64,000 nt of DNA from a virus. The translations under genes and the position numbers were made by a program. Every line of letters begins with the position of its first letter. The first letter of the stretch is position 1. The notes under the pieces are model-generated. The model was not told the DNA's origin. It worked only from the letters and a program-made list of their open reading frames with translations, and did no database searches. The stretch covers positions 1 through 64,000 of IMG/VR virus record IMGVR_UViG_3300042302_000394; one strand, written 5' to 3'. Below are positions 9,001-18,646 of the stretch, piece after piece.

Positions 9001-12000
9001 TCCATTGGTTGGATCTACGGCCAGGCCCCATCCATCTGTTTCGTAGCCTGTACTAAATCGTGTGGTCCAAATTCGTGTGCCAGATGTGGTGTACTTGCCC
9101 ACTGAATAAAATGACCCGCCACTGTCTTCCCCGTGATAGAAAAGAGCAATCACGTTGCCAACACTGTCATATTCTACACTCAGTGCTATCAGTGGTGTAT
9201 CTAGTAGAGGAGTTGCTGACTCAAATGTCTGTACCCACACGTTGCTGGCAGCACTGCCGCCGCCCAATACACTAACTCCATTGCTGTCAAGGATATCACC
9301 ACCTGGTGGTAGTATGATATTGTTGTTGACAAATGTCCAAGTGTTGGTTACAGTAGAAGATCCACTGACACTGCCCAAGGCCAGTGTTTCACCAGTGAGT
9401 CCAACTATGTCAGTGACATAACTAACGCTGAGACTACTTGTTGACAATATTGCGGTTGATGTACCGGTTGACCACGTCAGGGTAGTCACAGTATATGTGC
9501 CAGTTGAAGAAATACTATCTATGTCACTGGTAAGATCAGCTATGGTTATATTGCCAAAGGTGCCAGTAACGCTGCCATCGATGGGCAGTTGTGCCACCAA
9601 TACTCTTGTCTCATTAGTGCCAGTACTGTCATCAATATCCGAACTGGTTACAGCAGTGACCGCTATCTTATCTTGATATATATCGCCTACTCTGTGGCCA
9701 GAACTGCCGCCGCCGTCAGCACCTTGATCTATTATAACTACACCCGCATCAGTTATCAGTATACGACTGTATAACATTTCTCCGTTGGCAGGATTGAGTT
9801 TTGTTATCCATAACTGTGGCTGTCCTACTGGCGGACCAGGTATGGTTCCAGTTACATATACATTGCCACTGGCGTCAAAACTTAAATCGTATGCTCCTGT
9901 ACTGTAGGAGCCGGGGCCGCCGTCTGTAATAGGGTCAAGTTCTCCCGTCGCTAGATATGAAGCCCATATCAAGTCACCATCTGTGTCGAATTTAGATACC
10001 ACGGCCTTTTGATCAGGGTCATCGTTGACTATGGTATAAACATAGCCACCGTTGTATATCACCGCAGCGGCTAGATCTCCTGTGGTAGTGACTAATTCTT
10101 TGGTCCATTGGTGTATGCCATTGATGTCCCACTTGGATAACATCGCACGTAAACCGCCGTCATAATAATCACCTATGGCCCAAACATCACCAGTGGCAGG
10201 GTTAACAGTCACAGCACGGTATTGTCCATCGACAGGAAGGTCTTCAAAATCCTCGGGTATGATATTGCCGGTCCAAATTGGTGTTCCGCTGTCTCCATCG
10301 ATTTTAATCACTACAGGAGTAGTACTGTACGAGATGTTGTCATAGTAAGAACCTGCTAGATAATAATTTCCAGAATTATCACAGGCTATATCCACAGCAG
10401 AAACATACCCATCCACGAAACCTAGACTTCCTTGGGCTATTCCGCCCAGTCCAAGATTTCCATCAGTGTCCATATAGCCGGACCAGCAACCGAAGCCGCT
10501 GACAACAGCAGTGGCCAACCAGTAGATTCGATCATTGCTGTCTATGGCAAAGGCCTGATTGACCGCACCGCAATTGGCACCACTGTTGTCATGCCATGTT
10601 CTACTCCATAATAAATTACCATTGGTATCGTATTTTAACAGTAGACTATCTACATCATTTAGGCCGCCGTCACCAAATAGTACACCACCTAGCACATATA
10701 CATTGCCCACGCTGTCATAGAAAGCACCGGTGCCTATGGTATAACTAGAAGTAGTGACCGCAGTGGTTATGCCGCCAAATTCTGCTGCCCAGTATGGACG
10801 AATTACTCCACTACTGGGTACTTGTATTGTCACGCTGTTGTTGCTGACAGATAACTTGGTATTATCGCCACCATCTATGACAATGGCATCGCTGTCAACA
10901 TTGGCAGTACTGATAACGGTACCATCAATGGCCAATCCGTCTAGGTATGTTTCTGGACTTGGGATCTGTGTTGGACTTGCGTCTAACCATACACCGCCGG
11001 TGGCAACATAGGTACGTCCTTCAACAGTGTCAAACCATTGCGAACCAGGCGTAGTCGCTGCTGGAGCAGTATCTGAAATTATCACTGCACCGAGTACAAT
11101 GTTGGTATCTCCCTGGACAGTTAAGTTGCCGGTGGTGTTTACTGTGATGAGAGGGTTGCCGTCAACTGTGACATAGTTGTCTTGGTTAACTCCCAGTGCC
11201 ACTCCGCCGATATAGATCGTGCCTGTTCCAACATAGATACTACGCCATTGACTTGATGTAGATCCTAGATCGTACTCTAGATCAGCGTCGGGAAGGATAT
11301 GGCCAGGCGCAGTCAGTGCACCATCTTTACCAAAACTCCAAAGATTTGTCACATCTGTACCAATCTGTACACCCACGTTGGTCAAAGTTGAATCATAGGG
11401 TAACTTGACGTAGTTAAGGTCATCACCGAAGAATAGATCTACAGTGGTAGGGTCATCACGCATGATGTGGAAATGTGATGCGACGGTTGGCACACACTCC
11501 GGAGTGTTACCAAACAATACTGTGCCACGATCGGTGGTTAGTTTAATACCATCTAAAGTACCGCTACCAATAGTTCCGTACGGTAATACGATATCTCCAG
11601 GGGCAGTTAATGTGCCATTACCACCAAATGTCCAATTGCTACCAACATCATCGCCGGCACTGATTTGTATGTCTGCAATAGATTTAATTAATGCGTTAGT
11701 CGTTGTGTATAACGCATTACTAGAGGTGGTTAATGTTATTGTACCATCAGTACCTAATATTACACTGTAACTGCCTGTAGTTAATCTATCTTCTTGTGCT
11801 CGCTCACCTTGTGGACCAGTTGGTCCTGGATCTCCTTGTGGACCTGTTGGACCTACAGAACCTGGATCACCTGTTGCACCTGCTGGTCCTGGATCACCGA
11901 TGTCACCTTGTGGACCAACAATTTGTCCAACATCGTTCCACGCTGTATTCGTTCCCCAGAACCATACACGACCTGTATCAACAGCAATATAACCTTCACC

Positions 12001-12648
12001 GAAGTTAGCACTCAGTGGAAGAGACAATGAATTAGTTACTGTACCTAATAGAACAATACTGACACCTTGATCTCCAGTTAGACCTCTAGGACCGGGATCG
12101 CCCTGTGGACCAGTTGGACCAACAGCACCCGGATCTCCACTTGCGCCTGCTGGGCCAGCAGGCCCACTAATACCTGTATTACCTTGTGGACCAGTTGGTC
12201 CTACAGCCCCGTTTTCACCCGCAACGCCTTGGGGCCCTTGAACGCCTTGTGGACCTGTGGGGCCTGTTACTCCTGCATTTCCTTGAGCACCCGAAGGTCC
12301 AGATGGTCCAACATCGCCTTGAATGCCCTGAGGGCCTGTTGCTCCTGCATTTCCTTGAGCACCCGAAGGTCCAGTTGGCCCCACTGCACCTGCATTTCCT
12401 TGTGGACCAGTTGCACCCGAAGGTCCTTGTGGACCAGTACTACCGTTTACACCTGAAGGGCCAGTTAGTCCTACATTTCCTTGTGGACCAGTTGCACCCG
12501 AAGGCCCAGTTGGTCCAGAAACGCCGCCACCTATTCCGCCTGCATAAATTTCGTCGAAGTTAGCATTTACTTTGACAAATGCAGAACGAATGCTTTCACC
12601 ATCACCTGCTAGTTCTCCCGAACCTATACTAATTGTCTGTTTTGTCAT
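6028..12648 (-). CDS. Giant collagen-repeat and beta-propeller tail fibre, 2206 aa
   Basis: The largest gene in the window. Order of parts: N-terminal module ending in [12 protein letters not shown] (1-40); Gly-Pro-Thr/Gln-Gly collagen-like triplets (~45-190 and ~245-285); beta-rich spacer repeats with [16 protein letters not shown]-type units; a first seven-bladed-like propeller (~615-1000) with blades bearing SVGNVYVLG and LLWSRTW style motifs (SBBP-like); a second propeller (~1125-1540); repeats with HIHLISG and [10 protein letters not shown] units (~1580-2080); and a C-terminal beta domain. Shine-Dalgarno AAGGA precedes the ATG. Likely a long trimeric fibre that projects propeller heads for receptor binding. 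Confidence 0.88.
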   Translation of the reverse strand: MTKQTISIGSGELAGDGESIRSAFVKVNANFDEIYAGGIGGGVSGPTGPSGATGPQGNVGLTGPSGVNGSTGPQGPSGATGPQGNAGAVGPTGPSGAQGNAGATGPQGIQGDVGPSGPSGAQGNAGVTGPTGPQGVQGPQGVAGENGAVGPTGPQGNTGISGPAGPAGASGDPGAVGPTGPQGDPGPRGLTGDQGVSIVLLGTVTNSLSLPLSANFGEGYIAVDTGRVWFWGTNTAWNDVGQIVGPQGDIGDPGPAGATGDPGSVGPTGPQGDPGPTGPQGERAQEDRLTTGSYSVILGTDGTITLTTSSNALYTTTNALIKSIADIQISAGDDVGSNWTFGGNGTLTAPGDIVLPYGTIGSGTLDGIKLTTDRGTVLFGNTPECVPTVASHFHIMRDDPTTVDLFFGDDLNYVKLPYDSTLTNVGVQIGTDVTNLWSFGKDGALTAPGHILPDADLEYDLGSTSSQWRSIYVGTGTIYIGGVALGVNQDNYVTVDGNPLITVNTTGNLTVQGDTNIVLGAVIISDTAPAATTPGSQWFDTVEGRTYVATGGVWLDASPTQIPSPETYLDGLAIDGTVISTANVDSDAIVIDGGDNTKLSVSNNSVTIQVPSSGVIRPYWAAEFGGITTAVTTSSYTIGTGAFYDSVGNVYVLGGVLFGDGGLNDVDSLLLKYDTNGNLLWSRTWHDNSGANCGAVNQAFAIDSNDRIYWLATAVVSGFGCWSGYMDTDGNLGLGGIAQGSLGFVDGYVSAVDIACDNSGNYYLAGSYYDNISYSTTPVVIKIDGDSGTPIWTGNIIPEDFEDLPVDGQYRAVTVNPATGDVWAIGDYYDGGLRAMLSKWDINGIHQWTKELVTTTGDLAAAVIYNGGYVYTIVNDDPDQKAVVSKFDTDGDLIWASYLATGELDPITDGGPGSYSTGAYDLSFDASGNVYVTGTIPGPPVGQPQLWITKLNPANGEMLYSRILITDAGVVIIDQGADGGGSSGHRVGDIYQDKIAVTAVTSSDIDDSTGTNETRVLVAQLPIDGSVTGTFGNITIADLTSDIDSISSTGTYTVTTLTWSTGTSTAILSTSSLSVSYVTDIVGLTGETLALGSVSGSSTVTNTWTFVNNNIILPPGGDILDSNGVSVLGGGSAASNVWVQTFESATPLLDTPLIALSVEYDSVGNVIALFYHGEDSGGSFYSVGKYTTSGTRIWTTRFSTGYETDGWGLAVDPTNGFIYVAGKTNTDGGQEKSTLTKIASGGGSVEWSKTYAFGESINSNSQVVDVASDGNPVMVGYTFDNLGGGYVTTTKVDAEDGSIIWSKKLDGQDDEEAYGMAVGPTGEVVAVGYMDQLGGEGDTDNHMLVVKYLSDGTIDWQRAILFDEGYDSTGADADIDSEGNVYVCGQYEVDNAGPGICMNLVKFNSAGVKQWSRRVEGDCGAIATSIVVGADDKLYLSGSLFTTTVPNPGPDDPIDISCVVAKYNLDGTVVWQRLLDNIDTLSVSGSDFLAGQGGGSNLAVKQDYVALAGGFGSFEGPSDFHALIAQLPATGDPFAVGAWDFRASNLTGTLDTSASDITVVNADKTDTDNTSNITVATVTPIVDSSAFLIGTLYTGDSTTALGDRLVNNDAEFILESDGTLTLNDGATISSGMGAFRIEPAGASSATQALLIYPTVVDGNHIHLTAGFGGETDLYLGNDDQFVKIDHGGDIVVGTYSTVTNSTWTFGTDGELEFPQGSTISETNTTTIISPPGASAGQSLVIRPTGSTSTTETNHIHLISGNPTTVDLFLGDDDQYVKIEKNGGNIVVQTYSTATTSTWVFGTDGVLTLSTASTILGNNSDPNVYIETASTSTAINTWTFAADGGLTLPNGATIVDTTSTLVLTPNSPGQATSLVLRSTYNSYMTADYPTDQGYQQYLHELDPVTYPDPYVSTGTEGTVISITLWDASGLQYVQGDVEYIITGTGITAADFTPAVLTGTFAAANWTLDGGGFNYTNTNMLMIANDAIVEGEETFTVTIVTTGTYAPGAGSNYLRVNIVDGTTEGSESGHIHLISENMAQTSIFLGNDDKYVKVAADDQIYIKVPNVDTSATSQLWTFAGDGSLTLPDGGDIKNSSGTSVLTVVTGQETYEFDGVNTTLTITNVTFNLLFCTVVGGYSGSDGHTVVLPPGTAGQRLVIVNISSNCTLTVDGAIDGAVNVAPEGTAELIYLVGDGVTSWWPLYGTTLVT
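11790..12550. repeat. Collagen-like GXY-coding DNA repeats
   Basis: Repeated 9-18 bp units coding Gly-Pro-Thr, Gly-Pro-Gln, Gly-Ala-Thr triplets on the minus strand, interrupted around 11925-12060 by a short non-collagen domain. Long open frames on the plus strand here are by-products of the repeats. Confidence 0.85.
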
Positions 12649-12657
12649 TGCAAGTCC

Positions 12658-13092
12658 TTAATGATTAATTCTAATATTGTTTACAGTACCATCAGTCCAA
12701 TCACTTACTCTGGCTCTAATCCAGACATAGTTTCCGGTAAAATTATAACTCTTTATATTAGTAGTTGCAGTAGTGTATTCGACGCTTGAAATGTTTTCTT
12801 CGCTAATCAGTCCTGTTGTATCAATAGACATGTTGTTTGTGCCTAGCTCAACAGAAAACCAGTCAGTGGACTGCGGTGAGGACGCAAGCGACCCCTGCAT
12901 CTCTATCTTTCCGATAAACTCGTTTATATTGATTTGGACAGTGTGAAAACCGTCGCTACCCCCGAAGTAACCGTCACCTTTTATAGGATCGCTGGCATAA
13001 ATTAGGGCAGTTGTACCTGTATTAGGATAATCTAATACTACTGTACTGGATGAATTGACGTTGAACGTTAAACTTTGGCTTAGTGATGGCAT
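12658..13092 (-). CDS. Small virion-associated hypothetical, 144 aa
   Basis: Beta-rich, Ser/Thr/Asn-rich, starting MPSLSQSLTFNVN. Nothing catalytic is visible. It precedes the giant fibre gene by 9 nt on the same strand, so it is likely a small structural partner or fibre connector. Upstream is a CATAAATA box 8 nt before the ATG. Confidence 0.7.
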   Translation of the reverse strand: MPSLSQSLTFNVNSSSTVVLDYPNTGTTALIYASDPIKGDGYFGGSDGFHTVQININEFIGKIEMQGSLASSPQSTDWFSVELGTNNMSIDTTGLISEENISSVEYTTATTNIKSYNFTGNYVWIRARVSDWTDGTVNNIRINH

Positions 13093-13100
13093 AGTAACAA

Positions 13101-13108
13101 TATTTATG
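13101..13108 (-). promoter_or_regulatory. CATAAATA late-type box
   Basis: Minus-strand CATAAATA, 8 nt upstream of the ATG at 13092; no Shine-Dalgarno. Would start transcription of the structural block running to 2669. Confidence 0.5.
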
Positions 13109-13126
13109 CTACTATACCACTTTCAC

Positions 13127-13816
13127 TTATACGGAAAAAGCAGTCTCTCTAAGGATAAACTCTTCAACTTTTTTGATGTATCCGCTCAAATATATGCCTA
13201 CCATGCTGAGCATTTTGTCGTCTTCTACGTACATAAAGGGATCTTGTGCGTAGTGTCTAGTGCTTACAAGCCATCGTCTACTGGTTTCGCTAATGTCTAG
13301 CTTGTCTCCGTACTTATCTGCCCAGGTTACAAATGTAGCTCGCTTGTCTGCAGGGAATCTTGATTTAAAATATACCCTGTATTTGTACTTTTCTTTGGGA
13401 AATACGTCTCGCAGTATCTTTTTATGACCATTACTAAGCATGAATTCTAGTTCTTGGTCCGTAGTCGGCCCGCTTATCTTTCTAATCCACTTGTTTAGAT
13501 CTTTATCTATTGTTTCTAATATAGATTTGTCTGTGCAAAATAGATTAAAATGCGACCCTTCTACTCGAATTTTTACATCGGGGTTGTCAATGAACGGTGC
13601 TACTAAGTTAGTAAACTCTAAGTAATCTGCTTTGTTGATTTGCAAAGCAGACAGCCTATCAACGTGCATACCTTTACCAGTAGCACACCACTCTCGAACA
13701 ATATCGACTCCGCTGTGAACAATTCTAGAGGCTCCTACTTGTCTACATTCGACTTTGTAGGGCCACTTGTTATAGAACAGTTTACTGGAGTTCAGTTTCT
13801 GTATCTGTGTTTTCAT
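13127..13816 (-). CDS. Conserved phage hypothetical, 229 aa
   Basis: Basic, mixed alpha/beta protein without signal or membrane segments. The start at 13816 (MKTQIQKLNSS) is preferred over an upstream ATG at 13855 because the longer form would overlap ClpA far more; even so it overlaps the ClpA 3' end by 35 nt. Contains FVTWADKYGDKL and a C-terminal helix-rich part (YVEDDKMLSMVG). No domain recognised. It follows ClpA on the same strand and may be an accessory factor, but that is inferred from position only. Confidence 0.65.
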   Translation of the reverse strand: MKTQIQKLNSSKLFYNKWPYKVECRQVGASRIVHSGVDIVREWCATGKGMHVDRLSALQINKADYLEFTNLVAPFIDNPDVKIRVEGSHFNLFCTDKSILETIDKDLNKWIRKISGPTTDQELEFMLSNGHKKILRDVFPKEKYKYRVYFKSRFPADKRATFVTWADKYGDKLDISETSRRWLVSTRHYAQDPFMYVEDDKMLSMVGIYLSGYIKKVEEFILRETAFSV

Positions 13817-16073
13817 CTGGAATCTTTGATTTAATGACTGGCATAACATCAACAATGTTAAGTTTTAGTTGTTCGTCTACTACATTAACTTCAACTACTC
13901 CGCCGTTTGTTAATTTACCAAAAAGAATTTCACGACTCATAGGTTTCTTAATGAATTCGTCAATAGTTCTTTGCAAAGGACGAGCACCCATTTTACTATT
14001 AAATCCTTTGGCAATTAAAAATTCAACTGCTTCGGCATTGGGTTTAACATGAATATTTTTGTCTTTAACTAATGCATTGAGCTCGTCAATAAATTTCTTA
14101 ACAACTTTGATCATTGTAACATGGTCTAACTTACCAAACTTAACAATACCATCTAAACGATTGCGGAATTCAGGCGCAAAGAATTTGTTAACAGCATCTT
14201 TAGGATCACTATCACGCTCTAGACTACCAAAGCCTACTGAATTCTTTTCAGCATCTGCGGAACCTAAGTTTGATGTCATAATGATAATAGCATTGCGACC
14301 ATCTGCCTTTTTGCCGTTACTACCGGTAATAAAACCATTGTCCATTAATTGTAGCATAACAGTTAGTACATCCGGGTGAGCCTTTTCGACTTCGTCTAAT
14401 AAAAGAACACAGTTAGGTGTTTCTTGTAAGCATGTAATCAACTGTCCTGCATTTTCATCAAATCCTACGTATCCAGGCGGCGCTCCAATAAATTTAGCAA
14501 CACTATGTTTTTCCTGAAATTCACTCATATCAAATCGTACAAGTTTAATTCCCATACCAGTGGCGAGCTGTTTAGCAGCTTCAGTCTTTCCTACGCCAGT
14601 AGGACCTACAAACAAGAAACTACCGACCGGCTTATTAAATGGTTTTAATCCTGCTTGGGCAATAAAAATCTTATCTAACAGGCTAGTGATAGCATTTTCT
14701 TGACCGAAAACCTTGTTACGTAGGCCTTTTTCCAGACTTGCAAGATTAACACCTTCTTTTGAGCTAACCTGTTCAATTGGAAGATTAGCCAGTCTTGCAA
14801 CTTCAAAAACAATCTCGTCATGATCAACAACTCCGTTTTCTTCGTCCTTAACTTTAAATCGAGCACATGCACAATCAATTAAGTCTAGCGCCTTATCTGG
14901 AAGCTTCTTGTCAGTCATGTACTTAACAGAGTAGGTTACTGCATCAGTAATGGCTTGATTGGTAATCTTAACACCGTGGTGTTTTTCGTAATACTTCTTA
15001 ACACCTTTTAGGATCTTAATAGTAACTGCTTCACTAGGCTCGTCAATAGTAACACGCTGGAATCGACGCATTAGGGCGCGATCTTTTTCAAAGTGCTTGC
15101 GATATTCTTCCCAGGTAGTACTGGCGATAACTTTTAGTGTACCTTTTGTCAGCATAGGCTTGAGCATATTTGCCATGTCGTTACTGTTACCATTTGCAGC
15201 GCCTGCCCCGTTCATCATATGTGCTTCATCGATAAACAGAATACAATTTTTCTTCTTTTCTAACGCACTGATAATAGCTTTAAGACGTTCTTCAAAATCA
15301 CCACGATACTTACTACCGGCAAGCATAGAACTAATGTCCATACTATAAACAGTGTGATCTTGAATAAATGTAGGAACAGTACCTTCAATGATTTTTTTAG
15401 CCAAGCCTTCTGCAATAGCAGTTTTACCTACACCGGGATCACCGATTAAAATAACGTTACTTTTGTTTCTTCGAGCAAGTACTAGTTGAACTTCTTCGAT
15501 TTCTTTTTCACGACCGATAACTGGATCAATTTTCTTTGATTTTGCTTTTGCAGTTAGATTGGTGCAGAACTGACTAATCATCCTTTCAAGTTGGAGATTA
15601 GATCGTGTGCTACCTGCAGAACTCTCCTCATTGTCTTCTTTGCTATATTCTTTTTGGATAAAATTTAGGAATTTATCTTTATCGATATTTGCTTTTTTAA
15701 TAAAGTGCGTGGCATAGCTTTTCTTTTCAGCAAACATGCTGATAAAACAATCAACTGGTTCAATAACATTTCTACCAGTAAACAACACCTGAGTAAACGC
15801 TCGATTTAAAACGCGATCAACTGTATTTGTTTTTTTAGGACGATCGACGCTTGGGTTAACAATTTCCTTTAAATCTTCTGATATATATTTTTCTAAGTCT
15901 GTAATTAAACTTTTAACGTCAGCACCAAAGCTACCGAGGAGTTTTGCAAATTCTTCGTTAGTAACTAGCCCGTGCAAGAAGTGTTCAAGAGTAACATACT
16001 CGTGTTCGTGTTCGTTGGCTAGACTCACGGCTGATTCGAAAATCTGCTCAAGATCTTTATTTGGTTGTAGCAT
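13782..16073 (-). CDS. clpA: ClpA: ATP-dependent unfoldase of the ClpAP protease
   Basis: Full-length HSP100 unfoldase of 763 residues, close to the 758 of E. coli ClpA. ClpN-like repeat domain at ~1-140 (YVTLEHFLHGL). D1: Walker A GDPGVGKTA (~210), Walker B LFIDEAH. D2: Walker A GPTGVGKTE (~489), Walker B LLLDEVEKAH (~558), sensor MTSNLG, arginine-finger region FRNRLD and MGARPLQR. Between MTSNLG and FRNRLD, near residue 612, is NSVGFGS, in the position of the IGL/IGF loop that docks ClpA onto ClpP. A ClpP gene is at 38178. There is no middle coiled-coil domain, so it is ClpA rather than ClpB or ClpC. Start overlaps the deformylase 3' end by 17 nt. Confidence 0.95.
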   Translation of the reverse strand: MLQPNKDLEQIFESAVSLANEHEHEYVTLEHFLHGLVTNEEFAKLLGSFGADVKSLITDLEKYISEDLKEIVNPSVDRPKKTNTVDRVLNRAFTQVLFTGRNVIEPVDCFISMFAEKKSYATHFIKKANIDKDKFLNFIQKEYSKEDNEESSAGSTRSNLQLERMISQFCTNLTAKAKSKKIDPVIGREKEIEEVQLVLARRNKSNVILIGDPGVGKTAIAEGLAKKIIEGTVPTFIQDHTVYSMDISSMLAGSKYRGDFEERLKAIISALEKKKNCILFIDEAHMMNGAGAANGNSNDMANMLKPMLTKGTLKVIASTTWEEYRKHFEKDRALMRRFQRVTIDEPSEAVTIKILKGVKKYYEKHHGVKITNQAITDAVTYSVKYMTDKKLPDKALDLIDCACARFKVKDEENGVVDHDEIVFEVARLANLPIEQVSSKEGVNLASLEKGLRNKVFGQENAITSLLDKIFIAQAGLKPFNKPVGSFLFVGPTGVGKTEAAKQLATGMGIKLVRFDMSEFQEKHSVAKFIGAPPGYVGFDENAGQLITCLQETPNCVLLLDEVEKAHPDVLTVMLQLMDNGFITGSNGKKADGRNAIIIMTSNLGSADAEKNSVGFGSLERDSDPKDAVNKFFAPEFRNRLDGIVKFGKLDHVTMIKVVKKFIDELNALVKDKNIHVKPNAEAVEFLIAKGFNSKMGARPLQRTIDEFIKKPMSREILFGKLTNGGVVEVNVVDEQLKLNIVDVMPVIKSKIPDENTDTETELQ

Positions 16074-16566
16074 TAATTTTTTCCTTTTTAGCTTTCTTTG
16101 CGGCCATTGTCCATTTTAATGGACTGGTCCTATCTTGATAAGTAATACCTTCTAAATGATCGAACTCATGTAAAAAGCACTTACAGTTGTATCCGTCGAA
16201 CTCACCTTCTTCCCATTCTCCGGAACTGTTTTGCCAACGTGCTTTAATAGCTGTTGGTCTTTTAATTTTAACATAAATTCCAGGGAAACTCAAACATCCT
16301 TCCTCCAAATCTTCTGTTTCATTTGTATTTGCAATGATAATGGGATTAAAAAATGCCATGCCTGCATCTGGACTTTCTCGATGTCCCATAACAAATACTC
16401 TAGCTGTTAGACCTAATTGATTTGCAGCAAGACCTATGCCATCTTGTGCGTACATAAATTCGAGCATCTGCCTTTCGAGTTCTTTTGGATTTAATATCGG
16501 ATTATTAAAATCAAAGTCTGGCATTCTTTCTCTAAGAATTGGGTTTGGAAATTTTACTATGTTCAT
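16057..16566 (-). CDS. def: Peptide deformylase
   Basis: Removes the formyl group from N-terminal methionine of nascent proteins. All three catalytic motifs are present: GIGLAANQLG (~44-53), EEGCLSFPG (~91-99) and HEFDHLEG (~134-141), supplying the Cys and two His metal ligands plus the catalytic Glu position occupied as HEFDH. Length of 169 residues is that of full bacterial enzymes, longer than the mini-deformylases of many cyanophages. It starts MNIVKFPNP. A CTTAAATA box lies 5 nt before the ATG and uses the TAA stop of dnaJ. Operon order is dnaJ, def, clpA. Confidence 0.95.
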   Translation of the reverse strand: MNIVKFPNPILRERMPDFDFNNPILNPKELERQMLEFMYAQDGIGLAANQLGLTARVFVMGHRESPDAGMAFFNPIIIANTNETEDLEEGCLSFPGIYVKIKRPTAIKARWQNSSGEWEEGEFDGYNCKCFLHEFDHLEGITYQDRTSPLKWTMAAKKAKKEKINATTK

Positions 16567-16571
16567 AATAA

Positions 16572-16577
16572 TATTTA
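16572..16577 (-). promoter_or_regulatory. TAAATA late-type box for deformylase
   Basis: Minus-strand TAAATA exactly 5 nt before the ATG at 16566; the first three bases are the dnaJ stop codon. No Shine-Dalgarno. Confidence 0.45.
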
Positions 16578-17399
16578 AGAAACTATTTGACGTATAAGAT
16601 CTTTTTGTTGATCAGTAAGGTTTGTGGGTGTTTTTAAATTAATAGTTATCAGTAATCTACCCCGCATTCGATTATCTTGCATAAATGGCATACCGTATCC
16701 CTGCACACTCATTATTTGTCCGTGTTGTGTACCCGGGGGAATGTTTATTTCTAATGTTTTATTATCTAATGTAGTAAATTGTTTCAAACACCCAATAATT
16801 GCTTCTAAAGAATTTACATCTAACGTTCTTACTAAATCGTCATTGTTTCGTTGAAAGACTGCATGTGGTATGACATGAATAGTTAAATGAATATCACCTC
16901 TAGGTACACCACTAATACTGTCATCACCCATTTCTGATAGTCTTAGTGTAGTTCCATCCCTAACACCTGCTGGAATTTTTACTTCAAGTAATTGTTCTCT
17001 ACCGGATGGTAGTTGTATATTGGCGATCAATTCTTTTCCACTAAATGCTTCCTCTAGCGTTATTTGAGTTTGAAGATTCATTATCCTGTTGCGAACAGGT
17101 TGCTGTCTACGCTGTCCAAATATATCACCAAATGGGCCGCCCCCAAACCCCCGTAGGATATCTTCAAACCCCGGAGGCATTCCTCCGTACTGTTGAAATC
17201 CACCCTGTGGCTGCGGATTATCATATTGTGCTTTTTTATCTACATCCCCTAACGTGTCGTATGCTACTGATATTTCTTGAAACTTGGCAGTGTCTCCTCC
17301 ACGATCCGGATGGTGTTTGGCTGCAAGTTTACGATATGCTTTCTTGATATCGTCTTGCGATGCCGAACGATCAACGCCTAAAATATTGTAATAATCCAT
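16575..17399 (-). CDS. DnaJ-family co-chaperone (CbpA-like, no zinc finger)
   Basis: Hsp40 co-chaperone, 274 residues. J domain at 1-65 with YNILGVDRSA, helix II KKAYRKLAAKHHPDRGGD holding the HPD tripeptide that stimulates DnaK. Gly/Phe-rich linker at ~72-105 (GGFQQYGGMPPGF, GGGPFGDIFG). C-terminal substrate-binding beta domains at ~115-260 with LPSGREQLLEVKIPAGV and INIPPGTQHGQ. The four CxxCxGxG zinc motifs are absent, making it a class B protein like CbpA. A perfect sigma70 promoter is just upstream. It would recruit host DnaK; no phage DnaK is seen here. Confidence 0.93.
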   Translation of the reverse strand: MDYYNILGVDRSASQDDIKKAYRKLAAKHHPDRGGDTAKFQEISVAYDTLGDVDKKAQYDNPQPQGGFQQYGGMPPGFEDILRGFGGGPFGDIFGQRRQQPVRNRIMNLQTQITLEEAFSGKELIANIQLPSGREQLLEVKIPAGVRDGTTLRLSEMGDDSISGVPRGDIHLTIHVIPHAVFQRNNDDLVRTLDVNSLEAIIGCLKQFTTLDNKTLEINIPPGTQHGQIMSVQGYGMPFMQDNRMRGRLLITINLKTPTNLTDQQKDLIRQIVS

Positions 17400-17406
17400 A
17401 AGTAGA

Positions 17407-17437
17407 AAAAGGTATAGTAAATTATACTATACCTTTT
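17407..17437 (-). terminator. 13-bp perfect stem-loop overlapping dnaJ promoter
   Basis: Left arm 17407-17419 (AAAAGGTATAGTA) and right arm 17425-17437 are perfect complements with a 5-nt loop. On the minus strand it follows the 17457 gene and ends in a T-run, so it can act as a terminator. The -10 box of the dnaJ promoter lies across the loop, so it may also be an operator-like dyad. Confidence 0.6.
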
Positions 17438-17449
17438 GGGTTGTGTCAA
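17421..17449 (-). promoter_or_regulatory. Consensus sigma70 promoter for dnaJ-def-clpA
   Basis: Minus strand: TTGACA (17449-17444), 17-bp spacer, TATAAT (17426-17421), both hexamers perfect. The -10 box sits in the loop and arm of a 13-bp dyad. Confidence 0.88.
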
Positions 17450-17456
17450 CTGCTAG

Positions 17457-17687
17457 TTATTTCTTTTCCGGAACTGCTGTTCCCTCTACCTTTTTACGAA
17501 CTTTAACCTTTTTGCATTCCTGCACAGGCTTACCGTCTTTGCCGTTAATTACTTTACCGGCTTTGTCTTTTTTCTCTGTGCATACTTCTTTCATTTCCCC
17601 TTTTCCTGGACCTTCTTTGTCGTCGGCAGCATATGCATTACCCATAAGTGCTAGTGCAAGTCCTGCTACAAAAATAATATTTTTCAT
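17457..17687 (-). CDS. Small exported lysine-rich protein, 76 aa
   Basis: Signal peptide MKNIIFVAGLALALMGNAYA with an AYA-A cleavage site around residue 20. The mature ~56 residues are very rich in Lys and Glu, with two cysteines that could pair. No known domain. It is last in the lysis-region transcript after the holin-like gene, so a periplasmic role during lysis is possible but unproven. Confidence 0.75.
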   Translation of the reverse strand: MKNIIFVAGLALALMGNAYAADDKEGPGKGEMKEVCTEKKDKAGKVINGKDGKPVQECKKVKVRKKVEGTAVPEKK

Positions 17688-17698
17688 TTTAATTTCCT

Positions 17699-18103
17699 TT
17701 AAATTAATGGTTGTGGTTCTTGTGGTACTATTAGTTTACCACTTACGGTTGTTGCATACGGAGATGCACTGGTACTGCCTGTCGAAGGTACGCCAAATGT
17801 TGGAGCCCTGCTTGATAATATGTCGGTTGTTGAGTTGCCATTTATAACTCCTCCTAATTTTTCCTGTCCTCTGCTCCACGCAGTAACTCCTACTATAGCA
17901 CCCATTGCTATATGAAAAAGTCCTGCACCTTGCAGTGTTAACGGTTGCCACTGAGATGTTACACTTCCTTTGTCCATAGCTTGTAACATGCTCCATAAGA
18001 TTGGAAATATAATAAAGTCAGTTATGCATACTATCATATACATCCATCCCATAGCTGGACGCCATTTTGTATTCATCCAGTCTTCTTTGCTACGGGCTGT
18101 CAT
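17699..18103 (-). CDS. Holin, 3-TM superfamily
   Basis: 134 residues. N-terminal RPAMGWMYMIVCITDFIIF-type segment and hydrophobic stretches at ~18-40, ~58-78 and a weaker one match the GTA/3TM holin family, which forms the membrane hole that releases endolysin. The C-terminal tail ends SGKLIVPQEPQP, nearly the same as the tail of the neighbouring 18110 protein. Overlaps nothing; 7 nt after the 18110 gene stop. Located with endolysin and spanins, which supports the call. Confidence 0.82.
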   Translation of the reverse strand: MTARSKEDWMNTKWRPAMGWMYMIVCITDFIIFPILWSMLQAMDKGSVTSQWQPLTLQGAGLFHIAMGAIVGVTAWSRGQEKLGGVINGNSTTDILSSRAPTFGVPSTGSTSASPYATTVSGKLIVPQEPQPLI

Positions 18104-18109
18104 AATATA

Positions 18110-18646
18110 TTATAGTTCAGGTTGTGGTTCTTCTGGAACAATACGTTTACCACTTGCAGTCATTGCAAATGTTTGACTATTTCCTTGTTGACCAAATCCG
18201 CCAAAACCTACGGGGACATTATTTCCAAAACTACTAGTCGGTGTTGCTCCGAATGCTGGCCCTGAACCGAATCCACCGTTGTTTGTTGAAGAAATAGTAG
18301 AAGAACCTAATGGTCCACTAATTGTTGTCGATGAAGTTTTTGGTCCTCTATCCCATCCGGAATTTGCCGCCTTCAATGCTTCTTTCTGTGCTTCCTTGTC
18401 ACCGGGACTTGCCAACATGATACCACTTAGTGTACCTGTTAAGAATGTAGCAATAGGAATGATTAATTCAAAGAACTTTTGATCAATTGGGCTAATAGCG
18501 TTAAGTGGTTGTGTGACAAAAATTAACGAATATAACACTACGAATACAATTCCAAATAATGTCAATGACAAGCAAATGCCGATGAAAAATTTCAATCGAG
18601 CCATTAACTGCTCTTCGGTATAAATGTGTTCTGTTTTATTTTCCAC
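18110..18646 (-). CDS. Lysis-region membrane protein with glycine-rich linker, 178 aa
   Basis: A GTG start at 18646 is chosen because AAGGAG lies 6 nt upstream of it; an ATG at 18709 would overlap the preceding gene by 74 nt and has no such site. Two membrane helices (about residues 23-45 and 62-82), then a Gly/Ser/Phe-rich linker (SSTNNGGFGSGPAF) and a C-terminal SGKRIVPEEPQP shared with the holin. It may be a second holin, an antiholin or a holin partner. No family recognised with confidence. Confidence 0.72.
   Translation of the reverse strand: MENKTEHIYTEEQLMARLKFFIGICLSLTLFGIVFVVLYSLIFVTQPLNAISPIDQKFFELIIPIATFLTGTLSGIMLASPGDKEAQKEALKAANSGWDRGPKTSSTTISGPLGSSTISSTNNGGFGSGPAFGATPTSSFGNNVPVGFGGFGQQGNSQTFAMTASGKRIVPEEPQPEL

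Noticed and set aside
11794-12563. Long plus-strand open frames within collagen repeats
   Set aside because: Leucine/Trp/Ser-rich translations are complements of Gly-Pro-Gln triplets on the minus strand; no ribosome-binding sites and full overlap with the fibre gene.
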